From NCBI RefSeq assembly GCF_028502605.1, contig NC_079232.1:2294001-2358000 (forward strand): DNA of 64,000 bases. The letters run 5' to 3'. This DNA comes from Trichoderma breve (lineage: Eukaryota; Ascomycota; Sordariomycetes; Hypocreales; Hypocreaceae). Below are positions 11,759 through 23,135 of this stretch, piece by piece. Numbering within the stretch: position 1 is the stretch's first letter; the number at the start of each line of letters is the position of its first letter. The notes under the pieces are model-generated. The model ran no database searches, had not been told where the DNA came from, and was given only the letters and a program-made list of their open reading frames with translations. Made by a program: the position numbers and the translations under genes.

Positions 11759-14700
11759 ATGACTGATTTCGCCATTGGGGTTGTTTCGCAAGGGATCCAG
11801 GTTTGTTCCGTCATCGCGACCTATATCGGCGCTCTCAAAGATCGCGATGAGGACCTCGCCTCTATTGACCGACAAGCCCAAGGCTTAGAGTCTGTCTTCC
11901 GGACTCTCAGAGAGTCTCTAACACAAGGATCCTTGGACCCCTCCACATCACCAGCCGCCGCTCAAGTTTTAAGCTCCATGCAAACATGCGAAGCTGAGCT
12001 TAATAGCCTGAAGCAGCTTGCGGCACGTTTCTCAAATAGCCTCTCACCTGATGCACGCCCACAAGACAAAATTAAGCAACAAGTTAAGAAGTTGAGATAT
12101 CCTATCCAAAAGCCAGATATTTATCGAATTCAAAAATCACTTGGGGTGGTTAAAGAAACACTTGATCTGGCTCTTCAAAATCTTGAACTGTGAGATGCCT
12201 ACTAGCCTACATGTGCTGTAGCTACTGACCAGATAAATTTTAATAGAAGTTACAGCTGTTTGGCAACTAGCAAGTTGAGCAACCTTGAAGCCGCGTCCCA
12301 ACAGGTGTCAAGCAGCCTTGCTGCACTTGACTCCGATATCACCACATTACACACAAAATTGGACGATTTACTTGATCGACTTCAACAGAATAACACCGCC
12401 GGGGCAGCCGCACTTTACGAGGCAAATCCCAGGGTAGCCATTTACAAGCTCGCCTACAAGCCAAGTAACTTAGCGGCGCTGTGTGCCAGCCTGGAATCTA
12501 CCACCAATGTCCTCCGAACGGCTCCTATAGCCGAAGCGAGCTGGTGTCCCTGTCGGCGTCACATAGTTCACAGGACTAAACGAATTTCTTGGCTGCCATG
12601 GGACTTTTGGGATGATGAAATACTTCGTTTCGAACATTACAAAGGTTGCAAGTATTTCAGAAGCAATGGCGATGAACGGAGCCGAACCCGACGCTTGAGG
12701 GTGACAAGCTTGATAAGAAATGCTGTTATAATCACATTATACACAAGCACTGGTGCAGGTGGCCAAAGTCTCGGCGTGAATCTTGAATATCGTGTAACCG
12801 TTGACCGGATGGTCTCCCCAGCTTTCCGTGTCATATCCGTTTTAGAGGAATGTGCTGATATGCTCTGCTTTCCCTTGATGCAGGGGGCCCAGCGAACAAA
12901 CGGTCAGACTCAGTGGAAGAAATTGGCCTTCTCAGCAGGCCAAAAAATTGAATATCTTTTCAGACTGGGCAAAGCAAGCCCGAAAGATGTCGACTCAAGG
13001 AATAAATCTCTACTCCATGCGGTAGCTGAGGTAGTGAGTCAAGTCTTTTCATAGAGCCCAACTGATACAACATAATTTAGCTGAAAATAATCTTCAAACA
13101 GTCAAATATTGCTAGCGATTTAATTCTTGAGAACAAGGACATTGATGAAGCCTACTCCTTACCTATAGCACATTTAGTTACGCTTCTTGTCAAGAGGCAG
13201 GTATCGGCATCATTGCTGGACTTGAAGGGTCGGTATGTAACATGATACTCAAAACATACCAAAATAAAGCTCCAGTGTCTCTCATAACTAATACGTTAAA
13301 AAAGTCTAGCATTGACAATTGCGACCCCCGGAGAACCTTTATTCATACCTCTCGTCGAAGCATTTTACCCATATGATGCGGATATCCATAACCCAAATCC
13401 ATTCCCTTTGGCCTATGACTTAGAGCCTAAAAATCTTGCTTCAATTTTTAGCTGCTATGCTGCAATGCAAAGAGTAGCCGATGGTATGTGACTGGGGATT
13501 GTATCACGTTATCTCTCCCTGTTCTATGACTTACCACTTTCTAAGCATTCTTCGGTCCATTATCAATGGCAATCTTATCGAATGATCAAGTTCAAATATA
13601 CCGCCTTTTGCGGAAACATCCGGAATTCCTTCAAGAAAGAGCGTACCGTTCTGATCAGACTCCCTTTCACTTAGCCGTAGGCTATCCCGAGTGCTTGAAA
13701 ATCTTAGTCGAAAAGAGCAATCCACGGCATTTAGTTCAAACAGATAATAGTCATTATACGGTCCTTGGATATGCCATTCTCCTTAGTAAAACCCTTTGTG
13801 GCCAACGGGAGAATCAGGACGGGCCTTCATGTCGATGCACACTCCCTCTGAGGATTTTATTGGAGGCAGGTTGTCCGATTATACCACATCGAGACTTCAG
13901 GAGTCACAAGGACGAATCGGTAATCGCCAATGCCTCGAAACATTGCAAAATCCATCTAGCCAAGTCGCTATTGCAACGTCGGCAAAAGCTGAAGTTAATC
14001 GCGCAACAATGCCTTTCGCCCCTAGAAATCGACAATTTCAGTTTGCATAGGCCGGTTATACTTGATATATACGCTATGCAAATTGATGAAATTCTCCGGG
14101 AGAGGGGATTTATTGAATTTGGACCTCTGGCTACATATGTGGAAGATGACATAGTCCACAGCTCTCCCATCCAAGACAACAGGTCTATCTATCACGAACT
14201 GTACAACGTCGAAGATGCGAATATCTACTTTGATTTCGGGTTCCATGATATTAAAAACGGTCCAGGCATGCCTAAGAGATGGAGGCCAAGAACCACGCCC
14301 TCTCGTATAAGTTTACCATTTGTGAAATGGTTGTTGGATCATGACGCTCCTCTTTGCGAGTGGATAGAGCCTCGGTTATTTCCCTGGACTGGATATATTT
14401 CAGATGCTTTCATCCTTGCAATGTTAGGTAGCAAATGGCTACTTAACGGATGGGAACTTGAAGATCATGAAGAACTAGTACGTGAGCTTGAAGAACGCAT
14501 GTTGATGGACGATTCGGTTGATAACTGCTTTTGTCGGTGTTCTCTCCAAGGCTGCACGCCATTTGTGACGAGGCTGAAGAATATGAGATTAATCAGTGAC
14601 GATATTGCCACAATTTTTAGGACGTATCTAAAGGAGTACGGCAACGCATTGCGAAGGACACATTACTATGCCGCAATACGGTTTATTACTTTCGATGCGC

Positions 14701-15089
14701 TGGGCATTGCGCATACATGCATGTGCAAAGCGAAATTTTATGGGATACCACAAAAAATGGATGCGGAAGAGATTGCAGAAATACAGGGAGAGTATGCGGA
14801 ACTATTGGAGCTCCTGGAGTCGTTGATAGAGGAGTTTGAGACACATGCCTTTGAGACCTTTGACGCGGCTACGGATGGACTTGACATTATGATTACTTTC
14901 TGGAACGGCTATTGGGTTCGGAGAATGAATGAAGTTCTTTCTGAGCTCTCAAGAGCTGGTGAAGCAAGTAATGCCGCCGCGGAAGATCTAGGGGTAGTCT
15001 GGGGCCCTCAGACTGAGACGCAAATGTATAAGAAACGCGAATGGAAAGGATGGGACTATTATTTTCGAAAAATCGAAGAGATTGAATGA
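11759..15089 (+). CDS. large ankyrin-like protein with fungal STAND/Helo-like N-terminal domain
   Basis: Five exons (11759-12189, 12256-13033, 13081-13232, 13305-13483, 13546-15089) give 1027 aa with all phases agreeing. The last intron has a standard GTATGT donor and an AAG acceptor. Residues 1-140 (FAIGVVSQGIQVCSVIATYIGALKDRDEDL...) are helical and match the N-terminal domain found in fungal STAND and NLR-like proteins (Helo-like type). A Cys-containing middle part (CPCRRHI) follows. Around residue 530 there is an ankyrin-type stretch (TPFHLAVGYPECLKILVE, then TVLGYAILLSK). The C-terminal third is acidic and helical without a known domain. There is no NACHT P-loop, so it is better called an ankyrin-type accessory protein than a full NLR. 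Function is unknown; heterokaryon-incompatibility-like or stress roles are inference. Confidence 0.8.
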
Positions 15090-16404
15090 ATGGGCTCATC
15101 AGGCGCTATGACGTGTTTACACTTTGGGTTGACTACATAAACAACGCAGTGGAAATAAAACAGACGAATAGGTGTAGAGTATCATACTCTTGCTACGGTC
15201 ATGGGAAAGGTTTTCTTAGAGATTGCCCAAAGTATAGAAATGAACCAAATTAGACCAACCTTCACTCTGGCAAACGGGTGCCATGCTATTGCTATCGTGA
15301 AACTGCCAAAAGGTGTTTCCATGACTTCTAATTTGCCTCCATTTTTCTTATTAAGCAGGGACACATCCATTAGAAAGTGTTATGTGATATCGTCCTCCCC
15401 TATAGAGTTAAGCTAAGTAGAGTCAATTAAAGAAACATTGACTATTTTGTGAAGTAGATTCTGTAGATATTTGTTAGGTTTTGGCAGTCTCGATATAGAG
15501 CCGCCTTGTAAGTCTTGTCATCACGTACAAACATTGATTGTGGAAAATTCCGGGATCGCGCATGATTACATGTTCTTTACTGTCGTCCAATCTCTCTCTT
15601 CCAACTCTACAATCCTGCACTCCCGCATCTATTTCAGTGCTTCTCCCTCTTTTAGCATTCAACTTCCCTGAGGTTCACTGACCCATGTACAATGGCGCGT
15701 TCAGCTCTCGGTGTTAGTAACAGCATCTGCAGCTTCGCTTACTACTAGGGCGATAGAGTGGCTCCCATACACGTCGACGAACAAGTTGGCTTGTCAGCTC
15801 TTGGCACAAGTCTTACAGCCTGTACTCGTATGCGAAGCCACGAGATGATGGTGCGTGTCTGCCCAAGTTTATGCCTTACAATTTGAAGGCGGTACCTTCG
15901 GATTATTCACTTGAAATGGGACTGCACACTGTCCGCGAAAGGGTTTACAAATATGAGCTGTTTGGGATGAAGGATAAAGCTACACTTTTTGGTTACAAAT
16001 CTACAGAGGAAGCAAAGTGATCTAATTTAGCAATGTAGGCTTGGCTGAGGCGATGTCGATTTCTAGATGAACTTCCCCAGCTCTTATTAGTTTAAACTTC
16101 CGTGTCCTATTTTTAGCCTGCTGATATAAAGGCAATTTGCTAAGCAATTTCTCGTGAGATGCCATGTGTTCCATGGCGTGCCATTCCCCTTCCATCAAAG
16201 CGTCCAACAGCTTATTTCTTGCGGCGTACTTCGTTTATTGTTTTCTCGTGTAATACTAGCTGTGGCTTACACTAAGGAACACATAGCGCATATGACATGT
16301 ACTCTGCCCCAGCATAAGCAACGGCTTAGCAAGGTGGCTTATACCTCGGACCTTACTTACTCTGGTTACCTAAAGCAGTAATACACGCTTCATTAAATAT
16401 AGCA

Positions 16405-16433
16405 AATGCGCTTATACAATTTATAAGCGCATT
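16405..16433. repeat. perfect inverted repeat (hairpin)
   Basis: Arms at 16405-16416 and 16422-16433 are exact reverse complements (AATGCGCTTATA with TATAAGCGCATT) around a 5-bp spacer. It lies about 335 bp upstream of the secreted protein start. It could be an operator-like site or a chance hairpin. Confidence 0.6.
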
Positions 16434-16610
16434 GGCATGTTATTGTCTGCCAGCTATTGCAGCTTTAGCCTCAAGCTAGCTGTGGCTTTGTGCGGAAGGC
16501 TTTCATTCCACTGACTTCGTGTACGGAACACCGCTATCCGCTTATTCTGTACATGTCAAATTATATATAGCATATACTCAAAATGTGTTGTCAAAAGCGA
16601 GAGAATCATC

Positions 16611-16769
16611 TATATAAACAGCTGTACATCTTGCCATTCAGCTATCCTTCTACATCACTCACAACAACATCACTACAACAATCACAACAACAACACCACT
16701 ACAAATAACAACATCTCTTCAATCACATCTTTAAACATATTCAAACCAATAACTCAAACCTTCATCAAA
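16611..16769 (+). promoter_or_regulatory. TATA box and CAA-rich leader of the small secreted protein gene
   Basis: TATATAA at 16611-16617 is followed by an unstructured leader built of CAACAA/ACATCA words (about 16655-16720) and the ATG at 16770 in AAAATGC context. CAA-rich leaders are typical of highly translated fungal mRNAs, so the gene is probably strongly expressed (inference). Confidence 0.6.
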
Positions 16770-17150
16770 ATGCGTTCCGTTATTGCCTTCACTCTCTCCA
16801 CTCTCGCCCTTGCTGTCTCCGCAGCTCCGGCACCTCGATCTGGAGGCACTGTTCAAGTTCAGTTTGCCAACGATGTTTCTGGAGCAAACGGCAACGCTTT
16901 TATCCCTCTTGATGGATCTGAAGTGAGCCTTGGACAGGCTTACGCCAACACCAATCTCGCCAAGGATGGCACTCTCCTCGTCACCAGCCTGCAGTTCACT
17001 GCTGATTTCGCCAATGTGGACTGTGTTGTATTGAAGGATTTCGCCAAGGTGGTTGCCAGCATTGCTGACCCAGAGCGAGACTTCCAGAAGTTCTCTCAGA
17101 CACCTTTGGACTGGGAGACTGGTTTCACTATCAGCTGCATCAAGGTCTAA
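16770..17150 (+). CDS. small secreted protein of unknown function
   Basis: A 126-aa single-exon protein. Residues 1-18 form a clear signal peptide (MRSVIAFTLSTLALAVSA, cut before APAPR). The mature part of about 108 aa is mostly beta-prone (GGTVQVQFANDVSG, GTLLVTSLQF). It has only two cysteines (VDCVV and ISCIKV), which could form one disulphide. No catalytic motif or named domain is recognised. Codon use is biased to C-ending codons and the leader looks strong, suggesting high expression. It stands alone, 1.7 kb from the ankyrin-like gene and 1.5 kb before the broken NLR. A role as an effector-like or cell-surface protein is possible but not shown. Confidence 0.85.
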   Translation: MRSVIAFTLSTLALAVSAAPAPRSGGTVQVQFANDVSGANGNAFIPLDGSEVSLGQAYANTNLAKDGTLLVTSLQFTADFANVDCVVLKDFAKVVASIADPERDFQKFSQTPLDWETGFTISCIKV

Positions 17151-17200
17151 GCTCAGGGTATAGACTGGATTTTGGAAGGGGTTCGGTTTTGGGGTTTGGG

Positions 17201-17242
17201 TTCTTGGTTCTTGGTTCTTGGTTCTTGGTTCTTGGTTCTTGG
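17201..17242 (+). repeat. 6 x TTCTTGG tandem repeat
   Basis: Six perfect 7-bp units follow the secreted protein stop by 50 bp and are preceded by related GGTTTTGGGGTTTGGG. It probably lies in the 3' UTR. Confidence 0.9.
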
Positions 17243-17919
17243 GTTTTGATTTTGGGCATTCATTAGAACAGCGCTACTAGAACATATATGTGCAGGTCGA
17301 TCCTTAATCGCAACAATTTACTATATCAAATTATTCAATCTCATTCTTGCATAGCTGTTATGATACGCCATCGTAAAGCCAAGAAGGCGAAAGATTAGGC
17401 CAATAATCACAAATGTAGCAATTACTGTGACGGGACCGGCTATTTGTAAGAGACCAGTGGTGAGATGGACTAAATTATACCAATTTCCTCCGACTAGATG
17501 GGAAAAGAGAGTTATCTCCCGCGCGGCTTCTTTCTTAAAAGAACGCAGCGACTGCTAGTAGATCAAATAGATCCCTGACTTGTTCTCTTCATGCTCCGTG
17601 TAGCTCCCAAATCGATTAGGCTTCTGATGTTATGCTGTTAGTAGCTGAGAGGATTTCAAGGGTTTATTCTCTAGCTGTTAATACGTTATGTCAATACTAT
17701 ATTCTGGGGTTTCTGTCTAAACAATGATGTGTCATCGAGAGAGAAAAAAATCAGGCAGTTACAAGTAGCGTATACGATAGTAACCCAACAATTTGTGTAC
17801 CTGTAACTACATGTATTTACTCTCGATATAGTAGACGATGTTTTAAACGTGTTTGGGTGGGATTTCCTTTTTTGCTCATGAGGGACGATTTTATAATTCT
17901 CTCTATGATCCTGACAGCC

Positions 17920-18013
17920 ACATACGACCATAGGCACTAGGATAGTGGCGGAACATTTGGGGTTCCGTCAAATTCTTCACTTTTGCGCCCCTGCGTTCCA
18001 AATGCGAGCCACG
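17920..18013 (+). repeat. 5S-headed repeat, copy A
   Basis: The copy begins ACATACGACCATAGG, the 5' end of fungal 5S rRNA, and stays 5S-like through the GGGTTCCGTC region with a short insertion. It then leaves 5S and continues into TTGCGCCCC and CCAAATGCGAG, a tail shared with copy C. It is not a functional 5S gene because the internal promoter half is missing. Confidence 0.7.
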
Positions 18014-18645
18014 CATATCTGTTTCCCGAGGCTCTTTACGCGAAACTGAAATAAGAATGATGTTATATAAATGATTTCGTTTCAAACTGAACTTTAGGTA
18101 CCCATTTTCGCTCATCACTTCAAGCTAAACCAACACAAGATCAAGGGTGCGTGTAAAGAAACTACTCGATCGTGCTGGATTGGCAACACCTCGGGTAGTT
18201 CTGTCAAATGACCCTGTAAAGCATCAATCATTGCATTTGTATTCCCTCCTCCACTGTTTTCGCTTCTTTCGACATGCTTCTCTCGTAGCTCATCTACATG
18301 TATTATTCAGTGCATGTTAGCATGTGTCTGGAGTTCAAAATTCGGGGAGCATTGATGATTACTGCGATAATCGCCTTTGATTCATTTGCTGATATAAACG
18401 AATTCCATCTGTAATCTCTTGCAAATTCGGCTAAGTATGTCACGCCTGAATCTTTCCTGAAATTTTACTGGTCGATGTTGCTACACTCCATACTGCATGT
18501 ACGTTATGTACATGTATATTGTTCTATTACCCCGCAAGGTCGCAATGCTGCAGGCAGAAGCGATGCAGGTTGTTCATCCTTCGTGTTTATTCTTCTGTTT
18601 CGATGATTCATACGTTGTCATGCATTCGACCACATCTTCCGAATT

Positions 18646-21600
18646 ATGACTATGACAGATCAAGAGCGCGCACATGATAGAATGAATATCTCGGACAACG
18701 TCTTTAGAGACAATACTCGGATTCGGCAAGGTGACAGCGCTAGGTTCCAACTTAACGGTCCTGGGAGTATTCAGAATAACAATACAGGCAGCCAAATATC
18801 TGCTGTTGGCTCCAATGCATCGGTGAATTTTCATTACAATCGAGGTAACAATTATTCTTCATAGCTAGTATCAATATGGCCCACAGCGTACTGTCGTAGT
18901 ATTCGGCTAATTTGAAGAACTTATACTTAGGCAGTACCAACAAACATCAATGCCTCGTAGACCTGCGCTCCACAAACCCCCGCGACGACAAGGCTCGCAT
19001 CGAACATAGCAAAGGGCATCTTCTACCAGGCTCGTACCAATGGGTGCTCGAGAATGCCGCTTACCAACAATGGCGCCGCACTGAAAACACCCAGGTGCTG
19101 TGGATCAAAGGTGATCCTGGCAAGGGCAAGACGATGCTGCTCTGCGGAATCATTGACGAATTGACAGCCTTAGAACACTCTACCAATCAACAACCTGGCA
19201 TGCTAGTATCTTACTTCTTCTGCGAGGCAGCTGACGCACGTAGCAATGACGCTACATCTGTGCTTCGAGGGCTCATCTACCTCCTTGCTGACAAGCAGCC
19301 GTCTCTCATCAGGCGAATACAAAAGAAGCATGACCACGCTGGAAAAGCACTCTTTGAAGATACAAACGCCTGGTTTGCCGTTTCTGGAACCTTCACAGAG
19401 ATTTTACAAGACTTACAGTCAAAGGATACTTATTTGATCATTGACGCGCTGGACGAATGTACCCCAGGCGATTTGCCAAAACTCTTAAACTTCATACAAG
19501 CATCATCTTCATCTCACGTCAAGTGGATTATCTCAAGCCGCAATCAGCCTCAGATTGAACGGAGAATAAAGTCTGACCAGCACTGGGTTACGCTGAGTCT
19601 CGAGCAAAATGCGGAACACGTATCTCGGTCTGTTGATGAGTATATTAAGCTGCGTGTTGCTGATTTGGCATCAATCGCCGAAGACGAGGCCCTTCAAAGT
19701 GAAGTTAGGAATATCATGCGACAAAAAGCTCACGGTACCTTTTTGTGGGTTTCGCTTGTTATTGGAGAGCTTGATGCAGCTTCGAGCTGGGAGGTACAAC
19801 ACATTGTGAAAGAATTGCCAGAGAGTCTAAAGGAAGTATACAGGAGAATGATCAGGTAGATCCAGAAACATAAGCCGTGGATAGTGGAAAAGTGCTGGCT
19901 CCTGCTTTCCACCGCCGCTGTGGCCTATCGACCGCTTCAACTAGATGAATTAGCCCTTTTGGCCGGCGTCCAGGATAGAGATTCAGACAAACTTCAGTTC
20001 AGCACGGAAGCTGTTGAACCTCAGTTCATCACTGAAGTTGTTAAACTCTGTGGCTCCTTTCTCACAATTTTGAACGGCATTGTCTATATAATACACTAGT
20101 CGGCCAAGGAGTTCCTAATAGGAGACGCATATCGGAATATCTTTCCTTTCGGAATCAATTACACGCATCATGCTATCTTCTGGAAATCTATCCAAATTAT
20201 GTGTCGTGTTCTTAGACGAGATATATACGGCTTGGTCAATCCTGCATTTCCAATTGATAAGGTCCAGGAACGTAGCCTAGATCCTTTAGTTGGTGTTTAC
20301 TACTCGTGTGTTTATTGGGTGGATCATCTAGAAGAGGCAGAGCAAACAATGCAACAACGTGGCGACGCCGAACCTTCCGATGACCTAATAGTATACATTT
20401 TCTTGAAGAATCTTTTTTTATACTGGCTAGAAGCTCTCAGCCTCAGGAGAAGCATATCAAGCGGCGTCTTAGCAGTAGCGAAATTGGAGCAGCTTCTTTC
20501 CGTAAGTGTTTATGTTAAACTCCAGCATTGTTACAGAACCTTATTAACCTTCAACTAGACACAGACTATCATAAATCCGAAATGCTTTGCACTAGCTCAC
20601 GATGCCAGTCGCTTTATTCTTTACTTTCGACCCATTATTGAAAGACATCCTCTTCAGACATATTCTTCGGCCCTGATATTCAGCCCAACGCGATGTTTAA
20701 TACGACAATACTTTCGGCATGAACAACCTCCGTGGATAACCGTAACTCCTGCAATTGAGAGCCAATGGAGCGCGCTTCTGCAGATTCTTGAAGGTCACAC
20801 TAGTTCGATTAATGCGGTATCTTTCTCTCCCGATTGTCAACGACTAGCATCTGCATCCGATGACTTTGCGGTGCTTCTTTGGGATGCGAATACTGGTGCG
20901 TTACTGAAATCCCTTACAGCGCACACAAGTAAAGTCTTATCAGTGGCCTTCTCCCTAAATGGTGAAAGGTTGGCATCAGGCTGTCACGATGGCAGAGTAT
21001 GCCTTTGGGACGTTGATACTGGTGCGATGGTCTGGAATGCTAAAAAACACGACAATCCGGTTCTCTCAGTAATATTCTCATCTGATCATGGACATGTAAC
21101 ATCGGCGTCTGTGGGTGGTTTGATATGGTCTTGGGACGTGAGGACGGGTGCGCTACTATCGGCCTTCGTTGAGACGACGAATGTTACAGTAATAGCCTTT
21201 GCGCCTAACGGGAAATGGGTAGCGACAGTATTTGAGGAGAGTGGGAAAATGCTTGTAAATCTTTGGGACGTTCGTAATGGGATGCTGTTACGAACCTTCA
21301 AAGGTAGCAATTGTCGCGTCTGGTCAATAATCTTCTCGCCGGATGGCGAACAACTGGCACTAACAACATATGACGCCGCAGCACCGTCTGGGAGACGGGA
21401 TTCGGTACACGTTCATTATATTTGGAGACTTTCTGAACGGGCTCTTGAGAAACACAAAATCATCAACGGGGACTTTGGTAGAGTGTGGTCAGCAGCCTTC
21501 TCGCCTGATTGTAAAACGCTGGCAGCAGGATGCGGTGACGGCATGGTGCGGCTATGGGATCCGACCACGGGAATGTTGATACGGTCTTTGAAGGGAAATA

Positions 21601-22868
21601 CGAACCAAGTGAATTCAGTGGTATTCTCATCTAACGGCCAAAAACTAGCATCTGCCTCATACGACGGCATGCTTCGGCTCTGGGATGTACATGCGGCAGT
21701 GCCAAAACAGGCTCTTGTTCAAAGAAGCCGAGTCACTCTGATGGCGTTTTCGCCAGATTATCGACAGCTGGTATCAGCGTCGTACAGCAAAACCTTGCTG
21801 CTCTGGGATACCAGCTCGGGCTGGGTGCAGCACGAGCTCAAGGATCTAAAGAGCCGAGTCTGCTCAGTAGCCTTCTCTTCTAATAGCAAGGTGCTTGCGG
21901 CAGGATTTTGCGATGGCACAGTGTGGCTTTGGGATACACAAACAGCTGAGCGGCTGATGGTCCTTGACAGCAACATAAATTACGGCAACACAAGACACAG
22001 CAACTCAGTAGCGAGAAGAGATAATACACAATTGGTGTCACGTCCAAGGGGTCCTACAAGATGGCTTCGGAGTATAAGCAGGACGCCGCGTCCCTCGGAT
22101 GCAATCAATGGTGTATTTCAGGCATGGGATGGGCTCCCGGAATTGCTTTTGAAAGCCATGAAGAGCAATACATATCATATTGATTCAGTGGCATTTTCTC
22201 CGGATGGTCGACTGTTGGCCTCAGCCCTATATGAGGGTACCCTTCTGCTCTGGGATAGAAGCACAGGTGCAGTGAGAAATATACTCAAAGGCCACACGGG
22301 TAAAGTTAACTCAGTTGTTTTCTCATCTGATAGCCGGAAACTCGCGTCGGCATCCGATGACAGTGTAGTGCTGGTCTGGAATGTAGCTTCCGGCGGGTTA
22401 CTCTTGACTCTCCAAGGCAATACAGATCGGCTCTTGTCAGTAGCGTTCTCGCCTGACAACCAAAGACTTCTAGCAAATTCCCACAATGGTATGCTCTGGC
22501 ACTGGGATGTAGCAACGGGTATGCTATTGAAGACGTACGCAATGGAACCAACACCTCACCTATCCTTTCTAAACGAATCAACTATCATCACCGACAGGAC
22601 CATCACCTCTCTAGATGACTTGTCTCATCGCTCAGAGGCCGGTGGGGGTTTTGAGAATCACGACGACTCTAAAGCCGTGGGATGGACTTTAAGCGAGGAC
22701 AGATGCTGGGTCCATTGCAATGGCCGGAGCGTCCTTTGGCTGCCACCAGAATATCGTCCTGTGAGATCAGCAGTGGCTACACAGAAACTTGCTATTGGCT
22801 GCTCCTCAGGGAATGTGTTGGTTCTAGGCTTTACATCGGGCGTATACGAGTGGAATTCTCGTGATTAG
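18646..22868 (+). pseudogene. NACHT-WD40 (NLR-like) receptor broken by two in-frame TAG codons
   Basis: Three exons (18646-18844, 18931-20501, 20559-22868) keep one frame over 1360 codons, but TAG occurs at 19857-19859 and 20097-20099. Exon 1 encodes a Gly/Asn/Gln-rich head with GPGSIQNNNTGSQ, resembling the amyloid sigma (Ses_B) signalling motif of fungal NLRs. The NACHT P-loop GDPGKGKT is near residue 125 and Walker B YLIIDALDEC near 232. About 12 WD40 repeats run from ILEGHTSSINAVSFSPD to the end, with a spacer after the ninth. The second TAG replaces the Gln of the conserved IHQSAK motif, which the intact paralogue keeps, and the first sits in a spot usually held by Gln. Both are CpA-to-TpA changes, as RIP would cause. 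No other stop or frameshift is seen, so the inactivation looks recent. It converges on the sedolisin gene. Confidence 0.75.
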
Positions 22869-23135
22869 ATAAGAAGGCCGACAGCACATTGTGTATAGTC
22901 CTTTGCAGGAATGTTACGTAGTAAGTAAATGGCAACCCAGCAGAACATATTTGATAGCGGGAGGCTGTTTGAAGATGGCCTTTAAGAATGGCATCATGGC
23001 ATACAAAGTCTAATAAACAAAGCGGGCGAAGCTGTGAAAAGAGAGTTCTGACTGAAACGAGTTCGCGTCAGCCAGGGAATATCGTACCGCGACTCCAGCA
23101 GAGTTGAAGACGTTGCCGCCGGCTTGCTAATTACA

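Larger units (their letters stand above)
15090..16769. other. AT-rich intergenic region with a perfect 12-bp inverted repeat
   Basis: No supported gene. The stretch carries a 12-bp perfect inverted repeat at 16405-16433 and, at its right end, the core promoter and CAA-rich leader of the small secreted protein gene. Confidence 0.5.
17151..18645. other. intergenic region
   Basis: No gene is seen. It contains the TTCTTGG repeat, a copy of the 5S-headed repeat (17920-18013) and the promoter of the broken NLR gene. Confidence 0.5.

Noticed and set aside
19857..19875. Intron explanation for the first TAG in the NACHT-WD40 gene (AG|GTAGAT ... ATAAG)
   Set aside because: The only nearby acceptor would make a 19-bp intron, too short, and the residues right after the TAG (IQKHKPWIVEKC) fit the family, so they are coding.
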